From: DASQDN01 sp963844855
GTDB taxonomy: Bacteria; Acidobacteriota; Terriglobia; Bryobacterales; Bryobacteraceae
DNA length: 64,000 nucleotides
Direction of reading: 5' to 3'
Assembly (NCBI GenBank): GCA_963844855.1
Contig: CAWJQP010000075.1
Coordinates: 178,242 to 242,241, forward strand
Numbering within the stretch: position 1 is the stretch's first letter; the number at the start of each line of letters is the position of its first letter. The notes under the pieces were generated by a model that saw nothing but the letters and a program-made list of their open reading frames with translations, did no database searches and was not told where the DNA came from. Below are positions 51,471-61,200 of this stretch, one piece after another. The translations under genes were made by a program, and so were the position numbers.

Positions 51471-52820
51471 TCACTCTGCATCGTCGAAGTCATTGCCGCC
51501 ATTCAAACGCCGCAGGGCACGGGTGAACACCCAGGCTCCTATGCGATTGCCGTGAGCGATTCCGTCCTCAACTGCCGACCGGAAGTGAATGCCGGCATAA
51601 ATCCTCGAGGCTCCGTTCTCATCTGCCGCCATTGAAAAGCTTGAATAGAAGCGGCTAATACCAGCAAAGGGTGGGCCACTTGTTGTCGTGAAAGGTACGT
51701 TGTCACTCCGAAAGAATCGGCGCAATACCTCTGCCGCAGCACCCCCGAGCACGCTGTGAGTCGAGGTGTAATCGGGTACAGGAGGTGTGTTCAGGAAACT
51801 TGACCACGCCGGATCTGCCAGCGTACGGTCATTACCGTCGGTATCGCCCGCGCGAATGGCAGTGACGGGTCGCCAGAAATTGACAGTGTACTTGGACTGG
51901 AATCCTGCTACATAACCGTCTGCCATTGCCGCGTTCAGGAGCGCCAGAAGTCGCGCCGTATCCAGTGAGTCAAGGCCACGGGATTCAGCAACAACACGAG
52001 CGATCCGGCTCCAGCCGGCGGGAGACGCTTCATACCAGAAGCGGGCGATCGAACTTTGTTCCGGTGTTCGGGTAGTGCTGTTCCTGTCACCAATGGACTT
52101 TACTTCGTCGTACTCGCGAGCGTATCGCGGTCCTGTCAGGCTCGGCGGATCACCCGGATCAAATTGTGTACTCCGCCGCAGTACGAACGGAGTCACTTGG
52201 CCCCACCCCGGAAGCAGCGCCGGTAGGAGGTCCGCCGGGGCCGGGGGATCGGCTGGAACAGGGTTGGGTGTCGGCTGCCAGTCGCCGGGTTGCGTGCCCG
52301 GTGTGTAGGACACGGGTGTAGTCGCTCGGTCGGTGCTTCGGCGCATAAGAATCGCCCGAGCTGCTGCTTGTCCTACCGAGATTCCATTGCTCTTGGCTCC
52401 GCCATCGGGAATGGCGGCTAACGCAGACTGATACGCTGCATCCACCAGCGCAACAGCCGCAGTTTGAAGTGCCGGCGTTCCGAAGCCTGGAAACGGCACG
52501 GCGCCTAAGGCGATCGCACCGACCGTCGCATCCCGAGCCGCTGCTGCAATTGCGGCGTCAATGGACGCTCCAGACGTCGCATCGCCGGTGAACGCGTAAC
52601 GCCGGTAACGCGGTTGAATAGTGTTTACTGCATCGTGAATCGCGATGTGAACGATCGCAAGCGTCCGCGACTGCGTAATGCCGTTTTGCCCGGCAGCGAA
52701 ACTGGCCTGGATCGCAATCGTGTTCCAGTTGCTCACCGGGTTCACGGCGGCAGACGCGAAAATGGGCGACAAGGAAAGAACGCACATCGCCAATGCCGTC
52801 GAACCGTACCTACAAGACAT
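51471..52820 (-). CDS. Vanadium-dependent haloperoxidase / PAP2-like secreted protein
   Basis: A strong ribosome site (GGAGGAGCAAAC) precedes the ATG. The 449-residue product has a signal peptide (TALAMCVLSLSPIFASAAV). It shows the vanadate/phosphate-binding residues of the haloperoxidase-acid phosphatase superfamily: KYTVNFWRPVTAIR (Lys and Arg), PDYTSTHSVLGG (the SxH motif with acid-base His) and SRIYAGIHFRSAVEDG (Arg and His). Members of this bacterial vanadium chloroperoxidase-like group are often annotated as phosphoesterases, so halide oxidation is not proven. It is divergent from the CadC/TPR regulator with 142 bases between starts, and that regulator may control it. Confidence 0.9.
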   Translation of the reverse strand: MSCRYGSTALAMCVLSLSPIFASAAVNPVSNWNTIAIQASFAAGQNGITQSRTLAIVHIAIHDAVNTIQPRYRRYAFTGDATSGASIDAAIAAAARDATVGAIALGAVPFPGFGTPALQTAAVALVDAAYQSALAAIPDGGAKSNGISVGQAAARAILMRRSTDRATTPVSYTPGTQPGDWQPTPNPVPADPPAPADLLPALLPGWGQVTPFVLRRSTQFDPGDPPSLTGPRYAREYDEVKSIGDRNSTTRTPEQSSIARFWYEASPAGWSRIARVVAESRGLDSLDTARLLALLNAAMADGYVAGFQSKYTVNFWRPVTAIRAGDTDGNDRTLADPAWSSFLNTPPVPDYTSTHSVLGGAAAEVLRRFFRSDNVPFTTTSGPPFAGISRFYSSFSMAADENGASRIYAGIHFRSAVEDGIAHGNRIGAWVFTRALRRLNGGNDFDDAE

Positions 52821-52962
52821 GTGTTTGCTCCTCCTGAGCGAAATTCTAGTGTGGCCAAACGCAAGAAAGGACTGGTTCCCGCGGATGTCCGAACATTACT
52901 GTTCGCTGAACTGCCCTTACATGTCATGTTTGTGATGTGATAAATCCTTACAAAGCCCAACA

Positions 52963-54783
52963 ATGCCCGAGGGGAAAACGGTAGCGCGGTATTACCGATT
53001 CGGAGAGTACGAACTGGATTCGGCCAAAAGACTGCTGTTGCGCCAGGGGCAACGGGTCTCTCTGACTCCTAAGGCCTTCGATTTACTACTGCTGCTGGTG
53101 CAGAGCCGGGGCGAGATCCTCAATAAAGACGAGCTGATGCGAGAGGTCTGGCCCGACACCGTCGTGGAGGAAACCAGTCTGACGCGAAATATCTCGGTTC
53201 TCCGCAAGCTCCTTGGGGAAACTCCTGACGACCACATGTACATCGTTACGGTCCCAGGTACAGGGTATAGGTTTGTTGCTGGAGTGGAAGAAGCCTCGGC
53301 GCCTGCTGAATCAAAGTCCGAACTCATCTCGGCGCGAGATTTGTCGCGCGCTGCCACCCCGAGAATAAACGAGCCGGCAAAGCTCGTTACACGCCTCATC
53401 GTGCTTCCATTCCGAATCCTCCGTCCGGATCCGGAAACAGAGTTTTTAGCTTTCAGTGTCCCGGACGCAATCACGACCTCCTTGTCGAATCTTCATTCGG
53501 TGATCGTTCGGTCAAGCCGGACGGCATCTCAACTCATCGAACAAACCGTGGAGCTTAAGACAATCGCGAAACGCGCCCAGGTCGATGTCGTGGTGACCGG
53601 CACACTTCTGCGGGTGGGCGACCAGATCCGAGTGTCCACTGAGCTATGCGAGGCGGCTTCGAGTACGGTGCTCTGGTCCAGTGCGGCGAACTGGAGTCTG
53701 TCCGATATCTTTCGGCTTCAGGAAGAGATTGTTGGGCATGTGATCAAATCGTTGTCGCTGCGCCTCACTCAGCGGGAGCGGCAACTTCTTCGTCACGACG
53801 TGCCGGCGACCGCTCGGGCATATGAGTATTACCTACGGGCGAATCAACTCAGCCTCCGTCGAGATCAAATGAAGGTAGCCTGCGAGTTGTACGCAGAATG
53901 TATCGCTGAGGACCCGGCCTACGCGCCCGCATGGGCACGGATGGCCCGGTGTCATCGCGTGCTCGGCAAATACGGACAGGATCCAGAACAAAACCTGCGA
54001 GCGGCGGAGCGGGAATTCCAACGAGCCCTCGACCTAAACCCGGATCTCTCGTTGGCCCACAACCTCTACGCTCACCTCGAAGCCGAGCGAGGTCGTGCGC
54101 AAGATGCCATGCTCAGGCTCCTTGAGCGCCTGCGCACTTATTCGTCTTCGAACGATGCTGAACTCTTTGCAGGGTTAGTCTATGTATGCCGGTATTGTGG
54201 GCTTCTGAATGCTTCCGCCGCCGCATATGCGCGTGCACGCGCCCTAGACCCTAACATCTCCACGACGGGAGGACACACCTTCCTGATGCTGGGGCAATGC
54301 GAGCGCGCGCTTGAAACGACGGCCGACGACACGTGGTTCGTTGATTCTTTCGCGCTGGCCGGACTTGGCCGGTCGCGTGAAGCAATCGTCCTTCTCCAGC
54401 GGATTGAACACCAGCAGCTTCTGCCCGTCGTGCGTGCGGTGCTGACGAGTGTTCGTGCGCTGCTGGAAGGCAATAGGGAAGAGGCGCTAACAGCGACTCG
54501 CGCTTTTGCCGAGCGGCTCACGGACCCGGAAGCATCCTACTATGCTGCTCGACAGTTCGCTTTTCTAGGCGAGAAGCGGGAGGCGCTGCGTCTCCTGCAC
54601 GACGCAGTCGAGCACGGCTTCTTTTCCTATCCGACGCTTGTCAGCGATTCATGGCTCGATGCGCTGCGAGGCGACCCGAGTTTCGCTCTGACGCTGACCT
54701 GCGCAAAAGAAAAACATGAGCGTGCGTCTGCGGCATTCGAGCGGTGCGGAGGAAATGTGCTGTTGGCGGAGAGGGCCGAGTAA
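52963..54783 (+). CDS. Winged-helix (OmpR/CadC-type) regulator with TPR domain
   Basis: The 606-residue protein opens with a trans_reg_C winged helix at about 8-105 (YRFGEYELDSAKRLLLRQGQRVSLTPKAFDLLLLLV, then EVWPDTVVEETSLTRNISVLRKLLGETPDDHMYIVTVPGTGYRF). A TolB-N-like domain follows (LIVLPFRILRPDPETEFLAFSVPDAITTSLSNL, with VDVVVTGTLLRVGDQIRVSTELCEA), and then TPR repeats to the end (AERELERAL-type repeats around 340-560). No TM helix is obvious, unlike classical CadC. This architecture is frequent in Acidobacteriota. The DNA targets are unknown; the divergent haloperoxidase-like gene is a natural candidate. Confidence 0.9.
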   Translation: MPEGKTVARYYRFGEYELDSAKRLLLRQGQRVSLTPKAFDLLLLLVQSRGEILNKDELMREVWPDTVVEETSLTRNISVLRKLLGETPDDHMYIVTVPGTGYRFVAGVEEASAPAESKSELISARDLSRAATPRINEPAKLVTRLIVLPFRILRPDPETEFLAFSVPDAITTSLSNLHSVIVRSSRTASQLIEQTVELKTIAKRAQVDVVVTGTLLRVGDQIRVSTELCEAASSTVLWSSAANWSLSDIFRLQEEIVGHVIKSLSLRLTQRERQLLRHDVPATARAYEYYLRANQLSLRRDQMKVACELYAECIAEDPAYAPAWARMARCHRVLGKYGQDPEQNLRAAEREFQRALDLNPDLSLAHNLYAHLEAERGRAQDAMLRLLERLRTYSSSNDAELFAGLVYVCRYCGLLNASAAAYARARALDPNISTTGGHTFLMLGQCERALETTADDTWFVDSFALAGLGRSREAIVLLQRIEHQQLLPVVRAVLTSVRALLEGNREEALTATRAFAERLTDPEASYYAARQFAFLGEKREALRLLHDAVEHGFFSYPTLVSDSWLDALRGDPSFALTLTCAKEKHERASAAFERCGGNVLLAERAE

Positions 54784-54807
54784 GGAGTTAGTGAGGACTG
54801 ACTCCTT
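54782..54807 (+). terminator. Hairpin overlapping the stop codon of the TPR regulator
   Basis: AAGGAGTTAGT-GAGG-ACTGACTCCTT forms an 11-bp stem (one T-G pair) with a four-base loop. It begins within the TAA stop codon and is followed by GTTCCTAATTC, only weakly T-rich. It is a likely intrinsic terminator for the regulator transcript. Confidence 0.6.
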
Positions 54808-54819
54808 GTTCCTAATTCG

Positions 54820-54859
54820 GATTTAGACGTAACCAATCAGATTTAGACGTAACCAATCA
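54820..54859. repeat. Perfect 20-bp tandem duplication
   Basis: GATTTAGACGTAACCAATCA occurs twice, at 54820-54839 and 54840-54859, directly after the terminator hairpin. No coding function is evident. Confidence 0.85.
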
Positions 54860-55302
54860 CATGAGGAGCTGCGTTGTCCCAGAGCGGTAGGTCAAACGCT
54901 TCAGGGTCCACCTGTCCACTTTGACAAGTCGTCGCCTATACGCTGAGACTGACCACAAACCGGCGTTCGAGGAAGCCTGTCGTGGCGACCATGCGACGTT
55001 TCCCAGAACCGGACTTCTGGACAACATTGCGTTATACATCTGGGGATGCTGCGTTTAGATCAAACTGAACGTAAAATGCGTCAGCGAAGAAGCACTACCG
55101 GCGGCAGCGCCCATTTTGCAATCCGTCGATAGAAGCTTGCGACTGCGCTGGAACTTGCATGCGTGGCCGTGATGTTGAGTGATCTCCACAAGAGCCGGTG
55201 GAAAAGGCGCCGAACGCAAGGCAAGAAGACCGCCCAACCACATCTAGGATCAATCTTGATGCGATAGTCGTGTCTATGTATCAGATGTTGACGGCCGAGT
55301 CC
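54860..55302. other. Intergenic region of about 440 bases with a repeat shared with 58.3 kb
   Basis: No gene is supported. The stretch at about 54930-54977 resembles 58291-58336; both contain GGCGTTCGAGGAAGC preceded by a diverged GTCGCCT-TGA-ACTGAC pattern. It looks like remnants of one dispersed element on both sides of the kinase gene. Confidence 0.4.
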
Positions 55303-57984
55303 TCACCGGAAGTTCTCCACAAGCATCAGGTCATCGACCGGCGAGTCCTGGCGAGGATAGACGATAATGCGCCCGTCCGCGGAGGCGGTAATGGGCACGC
55401 CGCTGATATTGCCAAGATTCGGGACGATTGTCCTGGATCTGCGCGTCGCAAGGTCGAAGTACCGAAGCCGTGTCTCACCCGCCGACCGGTCCAAAAAGTG
55501 GATGCCGGCGCCGCCTGCGATCCGGTCTACATAGTAAATGCCTCGATCGAGCACTGCGAAATTCGCAAGATCAACGTCTTCCACTAATTTTTCGGCAATT
55601 CCTCCAGCCGAGGGCATCCGCCAGAGCGGACTTGAGCCGGCGATAGACTCCACGAAATAAAGCCAAGAACCGTCCGGCGACTCCTGAGGCGCTTCTCCCG
55701 TACGGTCTAACACTGGGAGCGCATCGCCGCCCGACGCCGGCATCTTCCATATTCGAGGTTCTCCCGTTCGGGCCGAGTTGAAGTAAATCCACCGGCCGTC
55801 CCGCGAAAAACTGGGGAAGTAGTCGCGCGTGGGATTTGCAGTGAGATTTTGAGGCTTGCCGCCTCTGGAGGAAATCGAAAAAACTTCCCACTGCCCCTCG
55901 ACATTCGAATGGAACACTATGCGCTCTCCGTCAGGCGACCAGTGCGGATAGCCTGAGGCGATAGCCTTCAGAAAGGTGAGCCGAAGCGGGTTGGTTCGGT
56001 CGATATCGCTCACCCAAATTTCCCATTCCCCCGAGCGATCCGAGGTAAAGGCCACTCGACGCCCGTCAGGAGAAAGTTGGGGCATGGCATCCCTTCTGGT
56101 GGATTCGACGGCTATTTTTGGCGGCGTTGAGGCCGGGATACCCGGCGAGGAGGTATAGACGCGCCAAAGGTTGTCGTCGGCGAAGCTTCTGACGTAGACC
56201 AGCCGCGCCGGCCGCCCCGCCTGTGCCCGCGAAACCACCGGTGTCACACCATCCTCACCGACGAAAGGTATGCGCGAAGGCGTCGTTCCTTTAGGAACAG
56301 GCAGCCTCCATAGGCTTGCTCGGGCGGAAAACAAAATTTCTCTGCTGTTGGGCATCCACGTGGGGAAGCTGGGATCGAGCTCCACTGCCGTGATCCGCTG
56401 CGGCTCGCCGATGCCGGTCATGTCTTTTCCCAACCGAAGCGCGTAAAGCACACCCGTATACATGCCGCCTGTCGGCCGGCGAAATACAAGCCATTTGCCG
56501 TCCGGAGACACTGCCGGGTTGGTGTCGCCTCCTGAAGGAGGCTGTGGACTGGTCAACTGCCTTTTCCCGCCGCCCGGGTCCTTGGAGATCACGAAAAGCG
56601 CATCCAGCTTGCCCTCGCCAGGCGAGTCTGTGACGACCAGACAACTGCCGTCCGGACACCAGCATAGGTACGGCGGAATGACGGCGAAGCTGTCTCGAAC
56701 CCGGATTTCGGCCAGCTTGAGTTCCGTTCCTTTTAGTGGCGGGATGAGCCGCACTTCACTAACTTCCGAATCCGATTGACGGCGCAAAAACGCGATCGAA
56801 CGGCCATCGGGAGACCAGACAGGATTGTAGTCGTTGCCCGGATCGGTCGTCAGGCGTAAAGGCTCGCCGGCGCCAATCTGTTGGACATAGATATCGGGGT
56901 TGTCCCGCTTGGGCCCAATCCAGGTAAAGGCAACGTGATTGCCGTCGGGAGAAATGGAGGGGTAACGCTGCATTCCGGGTTGTGTGATAAGCGGTACGGC
57001 ACGAAGCGGCTGCGTGTCAGCAGGTGGACGCAGGGTGTGCCAGCCGGCGAATGCCGCAATCAGCAGCAACGAGACCAATCCCGCAGTCACCCACTTCCAA
57101 AGGCTGCGCACGGGCCGCGCTCGGGGCGCGGTACCGGACTCCGCCTGTACGTCTTCAAGCGCCACCTTCAAGTCGGCCATCGTTTGATAGCGGCGCGCTG
57201 GGTCCTTGCGGAGGCAGCGCAGAATGATCTTCTCGAAATCGTGTGGAACTGAACTGGTGAGCTGCGCCGGCGGCGTCGGCTCCTCGTTCAGAATCTTCGC
57301 CAAAATGGCCATCGTCGAGTCGCCCCGGAACGGTCTCCGCCCGGTCGTCATCTCGTAAAGAACCGTCCCAAAGCTGAAGATATCCGAGCGCGCATCTACC
57401 TTCCTGCCCTCCGCCTGCTCGGGCGACATGTAGGATGCAGTGCCGAGGGCCGTCCCCTCCTCGGTCAGCGTGCCCGCTGTGAGTGTAGTCGAGTCAGGCG
57501 AGGGCTCCGGCCGCTCGGTCAATTTCGCCAGGCCAAAATCGAGAACTTTCACGCGTCCTTCGCGCGTCACCATGATGTTTGAAGGCTTTAGGTCGCGATG
57601 GATGATGCCGGCCGCATGTGCCTTCGTAAGGGCGTCGGCGATCTGCACGGCATACCTAACGACCTCAGCCGGGCGGAGACCTTTTGGACCGATCGTCTTA
57701 TCAACCGTCGTTCCGTCGACGTGCTCCATGACGATGAAGTCCACGTCGTCCTCTGAATGGATCTCGTGGATCGTGACGATATTCGGATGGTTCAGCGCGC
57801 TTGCGGCTCGGGCCTCGCGCACGAAACGCTGTTTGCAGCCGGCATCGGCGACTTTACCGGCTGGGAGGACTTTAATCGCAACAGAACGGTCGAGTCGCCC
57901 ATCATGGGCTTTGTAGACGACACCCATCGCGCCTTCACCAAGCTTCTCGATAATCCGATAATGCGATAGCGTGCGGCCGACCAC
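55303..57984 (-). CDS. Transmembrane Ser/Thr protein kinase with C-terminal PD40 propeller
   Basis: The 893-residue protein starts at GTG 57984. The kinase domain is complete: GEGAMGVVY (16-24), catalytic K38 (VAIKVL), HRDLKPSN (129-136), DFG (149-151) and SYMSPEQAEG. One TM helix lies near 295-315 (KWVTAGLVSLLLIAAFAGWHTL). The outer part is a propeller of PD40 repeats (ISPDGNHVAFTW, WSPDGRSIAFLR, VSPDGKWLVFRR, LSPDGRRVAFTSD, WSPDGERIVFHS, FSRDGRWIYFNS). It is close in architecture to the kinases at 21097 and 33446, but lacks the long leader of the first. No sigma gene adjoins it. Confidence 0.93.
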   Translation of the reverse strand: MVGRTLSHYRIIEKLGEGAMGVVYKAHDGRLDRSVAIKVLPAGKVADAGCKQRFVREARAASALNHPNIVTIHEIHSEDDVDFIVMEHVDGTTVDKTIGPKGLRPAEVVRYAVQIADALTKAHAAGIIHRDLKPSNIMVTREGRVKVLDFGLAKLTERPEPSPDSTTLTAGTLTEEGTALGTASYMSPEQAEGRKVDARSDIFSFGTVLYEMTTGRRPFRGDSTMAILAKILNEEPTPPAQLTSSVPHDFEKIILRCLRKDPARRYQTMADLKVALEDVQAESGTAPRARPVRSLWKWVTAGLVSLLLIAAFAGWHTLRPPADTQPLRAVPLITQPGMQRYPSISPDGNHVAFTWIGPKRDNPDIYVQQIGAGEPLRLTTDPGNDYNPVWSPDGRSIAFLRRQSDSEVSEVRLIPPLKGTELKLAEIRVRDSFAVIPPYLCWCPDGSCLVVTDSPGEGKLDALFVISKDPGGGKRQLTSPQPPSGGDTNPAVSPDGKWLVFRRPTGGMYTGVLYALRLGKDMTGIGEPQRITAVELDPSFPTWMPNSREILFSARASLWRLPVPKGTTPSRIPFVGEDGVTPVVSRAQAGRPARLVYVRSFADDNLWRVYTSSPGIPASTPPKIAVESTRRDAMPQLSPDGRRVAFTSDRSGEWEIWVSDIDRTNPLRLTFLKAIASGYPHWSPDGERIVFHSNVEGQWEVFSISSRGGKPQNLTANPTRDYFPSFSRDGRWIYFNSARTGEPRIWKMPASGGDALPVLDRTGEAPQESPDGSWLYFVESIAGSSPLWRMPSAGGIAEKLVEDVDLANFAVLDRGIYYVDRIAGGAGIHFLDRSAGETRLRYFDLATRRSRTIVPNLGNISGVPITASADGRIIVYPRQDSPVDDLMLVENFR

Positions 57985-58510
57985 GGCAATCCTGCTGGAG
58001 CGGAGATCTGGTCAAGTGTAAGACCTGCGCAAACTCTGAGGCAACCGCGTGTGAGAGCCGGGCCTGTGTCGCAGCTCAAACGAGCTCGTAAAATTGACGC
58101 CAAGTCTGCCGGTGACGGTCCAGCAATCGACCATTTAAATTGTGAGCATATGCGAGCCCTTGCTGTCAGGCACGAAGAGTTCGTAGAACGTATTTGAGCC
58201 GCCAACGTCTCGCGAATTCCGGGTCTGACGTCTTAAAAGACCCGCAAAAATGCACTGCTCTTCTTCCCAAGGGGAATACTCCGTAGGACGAAGTCGCCTC
58301 TGGTGACACTGACGGGAAACGGCGTTCGAGGAAGCTCGCCCACCGGCTGGGGTGAAATCCGCCGAAGTCAAGTTGGCGGGTGGAACGGCCGAGGTGTCGA
58401 AGTGAATTGTCAAGATCGCAGTCGCGATGCTGACTTTACCTTCTCTATTTGAGTTGCATCAGTTTAAGGGCTTATGCGGACAGTGAGGCGCCCGGTGTTG
58501 TGATGGAGAA
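57985..58510. other. Intergenic region of about 525 bases, possible element remnant
   Basis: Only short frames are open and none has a domain. It contains the second copy of the GGCGTTCGAGGAAGC-centred repeat (58291-58336) found also near 54950. A minus-strand frame at 58135-58413 exists but shows no family features. Confidence 0.35.
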
Positions 58511-58956
58511 ATGGATCAGCTTTATCTAGAGGACCTGACCGTCGGGCAGAGATTCACATCGGGGACTTATGTCATGGAGGCGGCGCGTATCAAGGAGTTC
58601 GCCGCCGAGTTTGACCCGCAACCATTTCATCTCGACGAAGATGCCGCGCAGGTGAGCGTCTTTAAGGGATTGGCAGCGAGCGGCTGGCACACCGCGGCAG
58701 TGGCTATGAGGCTCCTTGTAGGAAGCGGGATGCGATTCGCGAACGGCATTCTTGGTTTAGGCGGAGAAATCGCCTGGCCCAAGCCCACACGTCCCGGCGA
58801 CATTTTGCAGGTCGAGAGTGAATTGCTGAGATCACGCCATCACGGTCCAAACCACACCAGGGAATCGTGACGATTCAAAGTACGATGCTGAATCAAAACG
58901 GCGAAGCAGTTTACATACTGAGGGCCAAGCTTCTGGTACTGAGGCGCCCGATGTGA
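58511..58956 (+). CDS. MaoC-like hydratase/dehydratase, frameshifted
   Basis: The first frame (from ATG 58511, GGAGAA upstream) gives the hot-dog fold of MaoC proteins: LYLEDLTVGQRFTSGTYVMEAARIKEFAAEFDPQPFHLDEDAA (catalytic D/H in the FDPQPFHLDE motif), then GLAASGWHTAAVAMRLLV and GLGGEIAWPKPTRPGDILQVESELL. It then turns to RSRHHGPNHTRES and a stop. In the next frame the same DNA reads EITPSRSKPHQGIVTIQSTMLNQNGEAVYILRAKLLVLRRPM to a stop at 58954-58956, exactly the expected C-terminus. Adding one G near 58829 (CTGGAG for CTGAG) restores a protein of about 148 residues. This is a single-base deletion in an otherwise intact gene, either recent decay or a sequence error. Its substrate is probably an enoyl-CoA. 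Confidence 0.78.
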
Positions 58957-59647
58957 CTGTCAATGTCGACTCTTGTTGTTTCGCGGAAACGTTGACAAGA
59001 ATTCAATTCTCGATGTGAAGTTCCGCCGGCGAAAACTGGCGCGATGCCGACTTATCGGGCGTGATCGCACACCGCACCTTGCACGGATTTCCAGCCGGAT
59101 CGACTTAAATTATCACGGTGCTGTTCGCATCTGGCAGGCCCACGCAAATGACACGACTCCCAGTTACCCATCCTTACCCCGGACCGAAAGGCGGAGATCT
59201 CATCCGGATGAAGCCGGTACGGTGTCGTATTGACAAGCAATAACCACCAACACTCCATACCTGTGCCGATGCTGTTTGACTTTGCGGTCCTTCTCTCCGA
59301 TGAAATGATTCGTGCTGTCGATGAGCAGGCCGGTCACTGACCCACCGGAATCCAAATCGCTGATCGAACCTAGTGCGAATACGCTGTCCAGCTCGACACT
59401 TGCTTGTTAAAGCCCAACTACGAGGTTGCCGATCACGATCCGAGCCCCGCTCGGAGTAGTCGGTTCCGCGTTCAAGAACGCGCGAAGTGCGTTCTTCAGT
59501 TCAGCCGTTGAAGGCGCGGGTCTTTTGAATGTAAAAGCTAACCCACCAGCTGATACTTTGGGCGGAGCCTAAGCTATTGAGTACGTCCGCGAATGTGCTG
59601 CGAAGAGGATACAGCTCGTGCTCCAACCCGACACCTGGCGGATCTAA
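58957..59647. other. About 690 bases without a recognised gene; contains a perfect hairpin
   Basis: No supported gene. A perfect 8-bp hairpin, AAGAACGC-GCGAAGT-GCGTTCTT, occupies 59474-59496. The 5' part of the group II intron RNA should lie somewhere in the right half of this stretch, but I cannot place its 5' boundary. Confidence 0.35.
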
Positions 59648-61082
59648 TTGAGTCGCCGAACTTCGACAGCTGTGGAGCCATTGAGCAGGAAGTCGAGGGG
59701 GTGGCGTGACAAACGAGTGGAGGGAAGGGCCGCTACTTTCATCGAGCGGACAGAGCAGGAAAAGGCTGCCGGACTGCCCCCGCAAGGGAAGGCTCAACCC
59801 CGGACCCGTCAAGCAGGCGCAAAGCGCCCGCGAGACTCGATAAAGCCCGCAAGCTGCAACGGACGCTATACCGAGTGGCCAAGCAACAACCGGCAAGGAG
59901 GTTCACGCTTCTTTACGATAAGGTCTGTCGACGGGACATCCTGCAAGAAGCCTGGCGGAGGGTAAAGTCCAACAAAGGGGCGGCGGGAGTGGACAAAGTC
60001 GATATCGACGCGATTCGGGATTACGGCGAAGAGCGATTCCTGAGCGAAGTGGAACAGGAGTTGCAAACCCGTCAGTACCGGGCAGCGCTGGTGCGCCGCG
60101 TTCACATACCAAAACCCGGACAACCGGGTAAGACTGCCCGTTGGGCATACCTACGGTGAAGGACCGAGTGGTACAGATGGCGGTGAAGATCGTGATCGAA
60201 CCGTTCTTCGAATAGACTTCATGCCCTGCTCATTCGGGTTCCGCCTGAGAGGACGCCGCGGATGGCGTTGAGCGCGATCGTGCAAAGCGTCAACGATGGC
60301 TACTCTCACGTGGTGGACGTTGATCTGAAATCGTATTTCGACACGATTTCCCACGACCTGCTCCTCCGGTTGGTGGAACGGCGGGTTGGCGATGTTCAGG
60401 TTCTGCGATTGATCCGTGCATGGCTGAAAGCAGGAGTCATGGAAGAAGGCAGAGTGACTCATCCCGATCGGGGCTCTCCTGAGGGCGGGGTGATTTCACC
60501 ACTGCTATCCAACATCTATCTGCACGAGGTAGATCGTCAATGGTGCCGGAGCGACGGTGTCGCCCTCGGCAATGTTCGGCTCGTCCGCTATGCGGACGAT
60601 ATGGTGCTGCTGGCGCGAACGGAACAACAGGCACGGCTGGGGTGGGGCCAACTGCAGGCGCAGTTTGCTGCTCTCGACTGGTGGTAATCAGGAGAAGAGT
60701 GGGCTGACGACGTTGGCGGAAGGCTTCGCTTTTCTGGGCTTCGAGTTCGCAAGCTCCGGGGCGGATGCTGTTGATGTGGCCACGCGAGAAGGCGTGCCGC
60801 AATATTCGTCAACGGGTGCGCGAGGTAGTGCGATCGTTTCCCAGCAATGGTCGGGTCGATGTTGTGATCCAAAAGCTGAATCCGGTCCTGAATGGATGGT
60901 GTACATACTTTCGGGTTGGAAACAGCAATCGGACATTCCATAAGGTGGACTGGGCGGTTCGGAGCGAGTTACAGTTGTGGCTTCGGCGCAAGCACCAGTG
61001 CCCGTGGCGGTCTGCAAGAAACGATGGGGATACCGCTTCCTTCATGAACGATGTCGGCTGTATCGGATGGTCGGGAAGGTGA
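59648..61082 (+). pseudogene. Group II intron reverse transcriptase/maturase, multiply frameshifted
   Basis: Pieces in three frames reassemble an LtrA-type protein in order. First comes KARKLQRTLYRVAKQQPARRFTLLYDKVCRRDILQEAWRRVKSNKGAAGVDKV. RT0-RT1 follows (RRVHIPKPGQPGKT, then LGIPTVKDRVVQMAVKIVIEP), then FMPCSFGFR, and ALSAIVQSVNDGYSHVVDVDLKSYFDTISHDLLLRLVERRV with the first catalytic Asp. RGSPEGGVISPLLSNIYLHEVD, the catalytic YADD in VRLVRYADDMVLLAR, VNQEKSGLTTLAEGFAFLGFEF and the maturase end LNPVLNGWCTYFRVGNSNRTFHKVD complete the set. At least four frame changes (near 60135, 60210, 60250 and 60680) make it inactive, though the YADD motif is intact. Confidence 0.85.
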
Positions 61083-61129
61083 GCCATCTGGAGGGATGCG
61101 GCGCACGCCGCCGGATGAAGATGATCGGA

Positions 61130-61160
61130 GAGCCGGATGCGGGAAATCGCCAGTCGGTTC
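61130..61160 (+). ncRNA. Group II intron domain V
   Basis: The 31 bases start GAGCCGGATGCGGG and end CAGTCGGTTC. GAGCCG pairs with CGGTTC (one G-T pair), an inner GCG/CGC stem follows after a small bulge, and a GGGAAAT-type loop closes it. The AGC catalytic triad near the 5' end is present. It lies 48 bases after the last open frame of the intron protein, the normal order. It is slightly shorter than the usual 34 bases. Confidence 0.7.
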
Positions 61161-61200
61161 GATGAGGGGGGCAGGAAAGTGGGGCGCAATTGCCGTCCCG

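Larger units (their letters stand above)
59648..61200 (+). mobile_element. Degenerate group II intron
   Basis: The element is recognised from a broken intron-encoded reverse transcriptase followed at the right distance by a domain V-like RNA hairpin (61130-61160). A possible domain VI stem lies at about 61181-61199 (GGGGCG pairing with CGTCCC). The 5' end is not located and should lie upstream of 59648, and the exact 3' end is also uncertain. Because the protein gene is dead, mobility would require a maturase from another copy. Confidence 0.7.
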
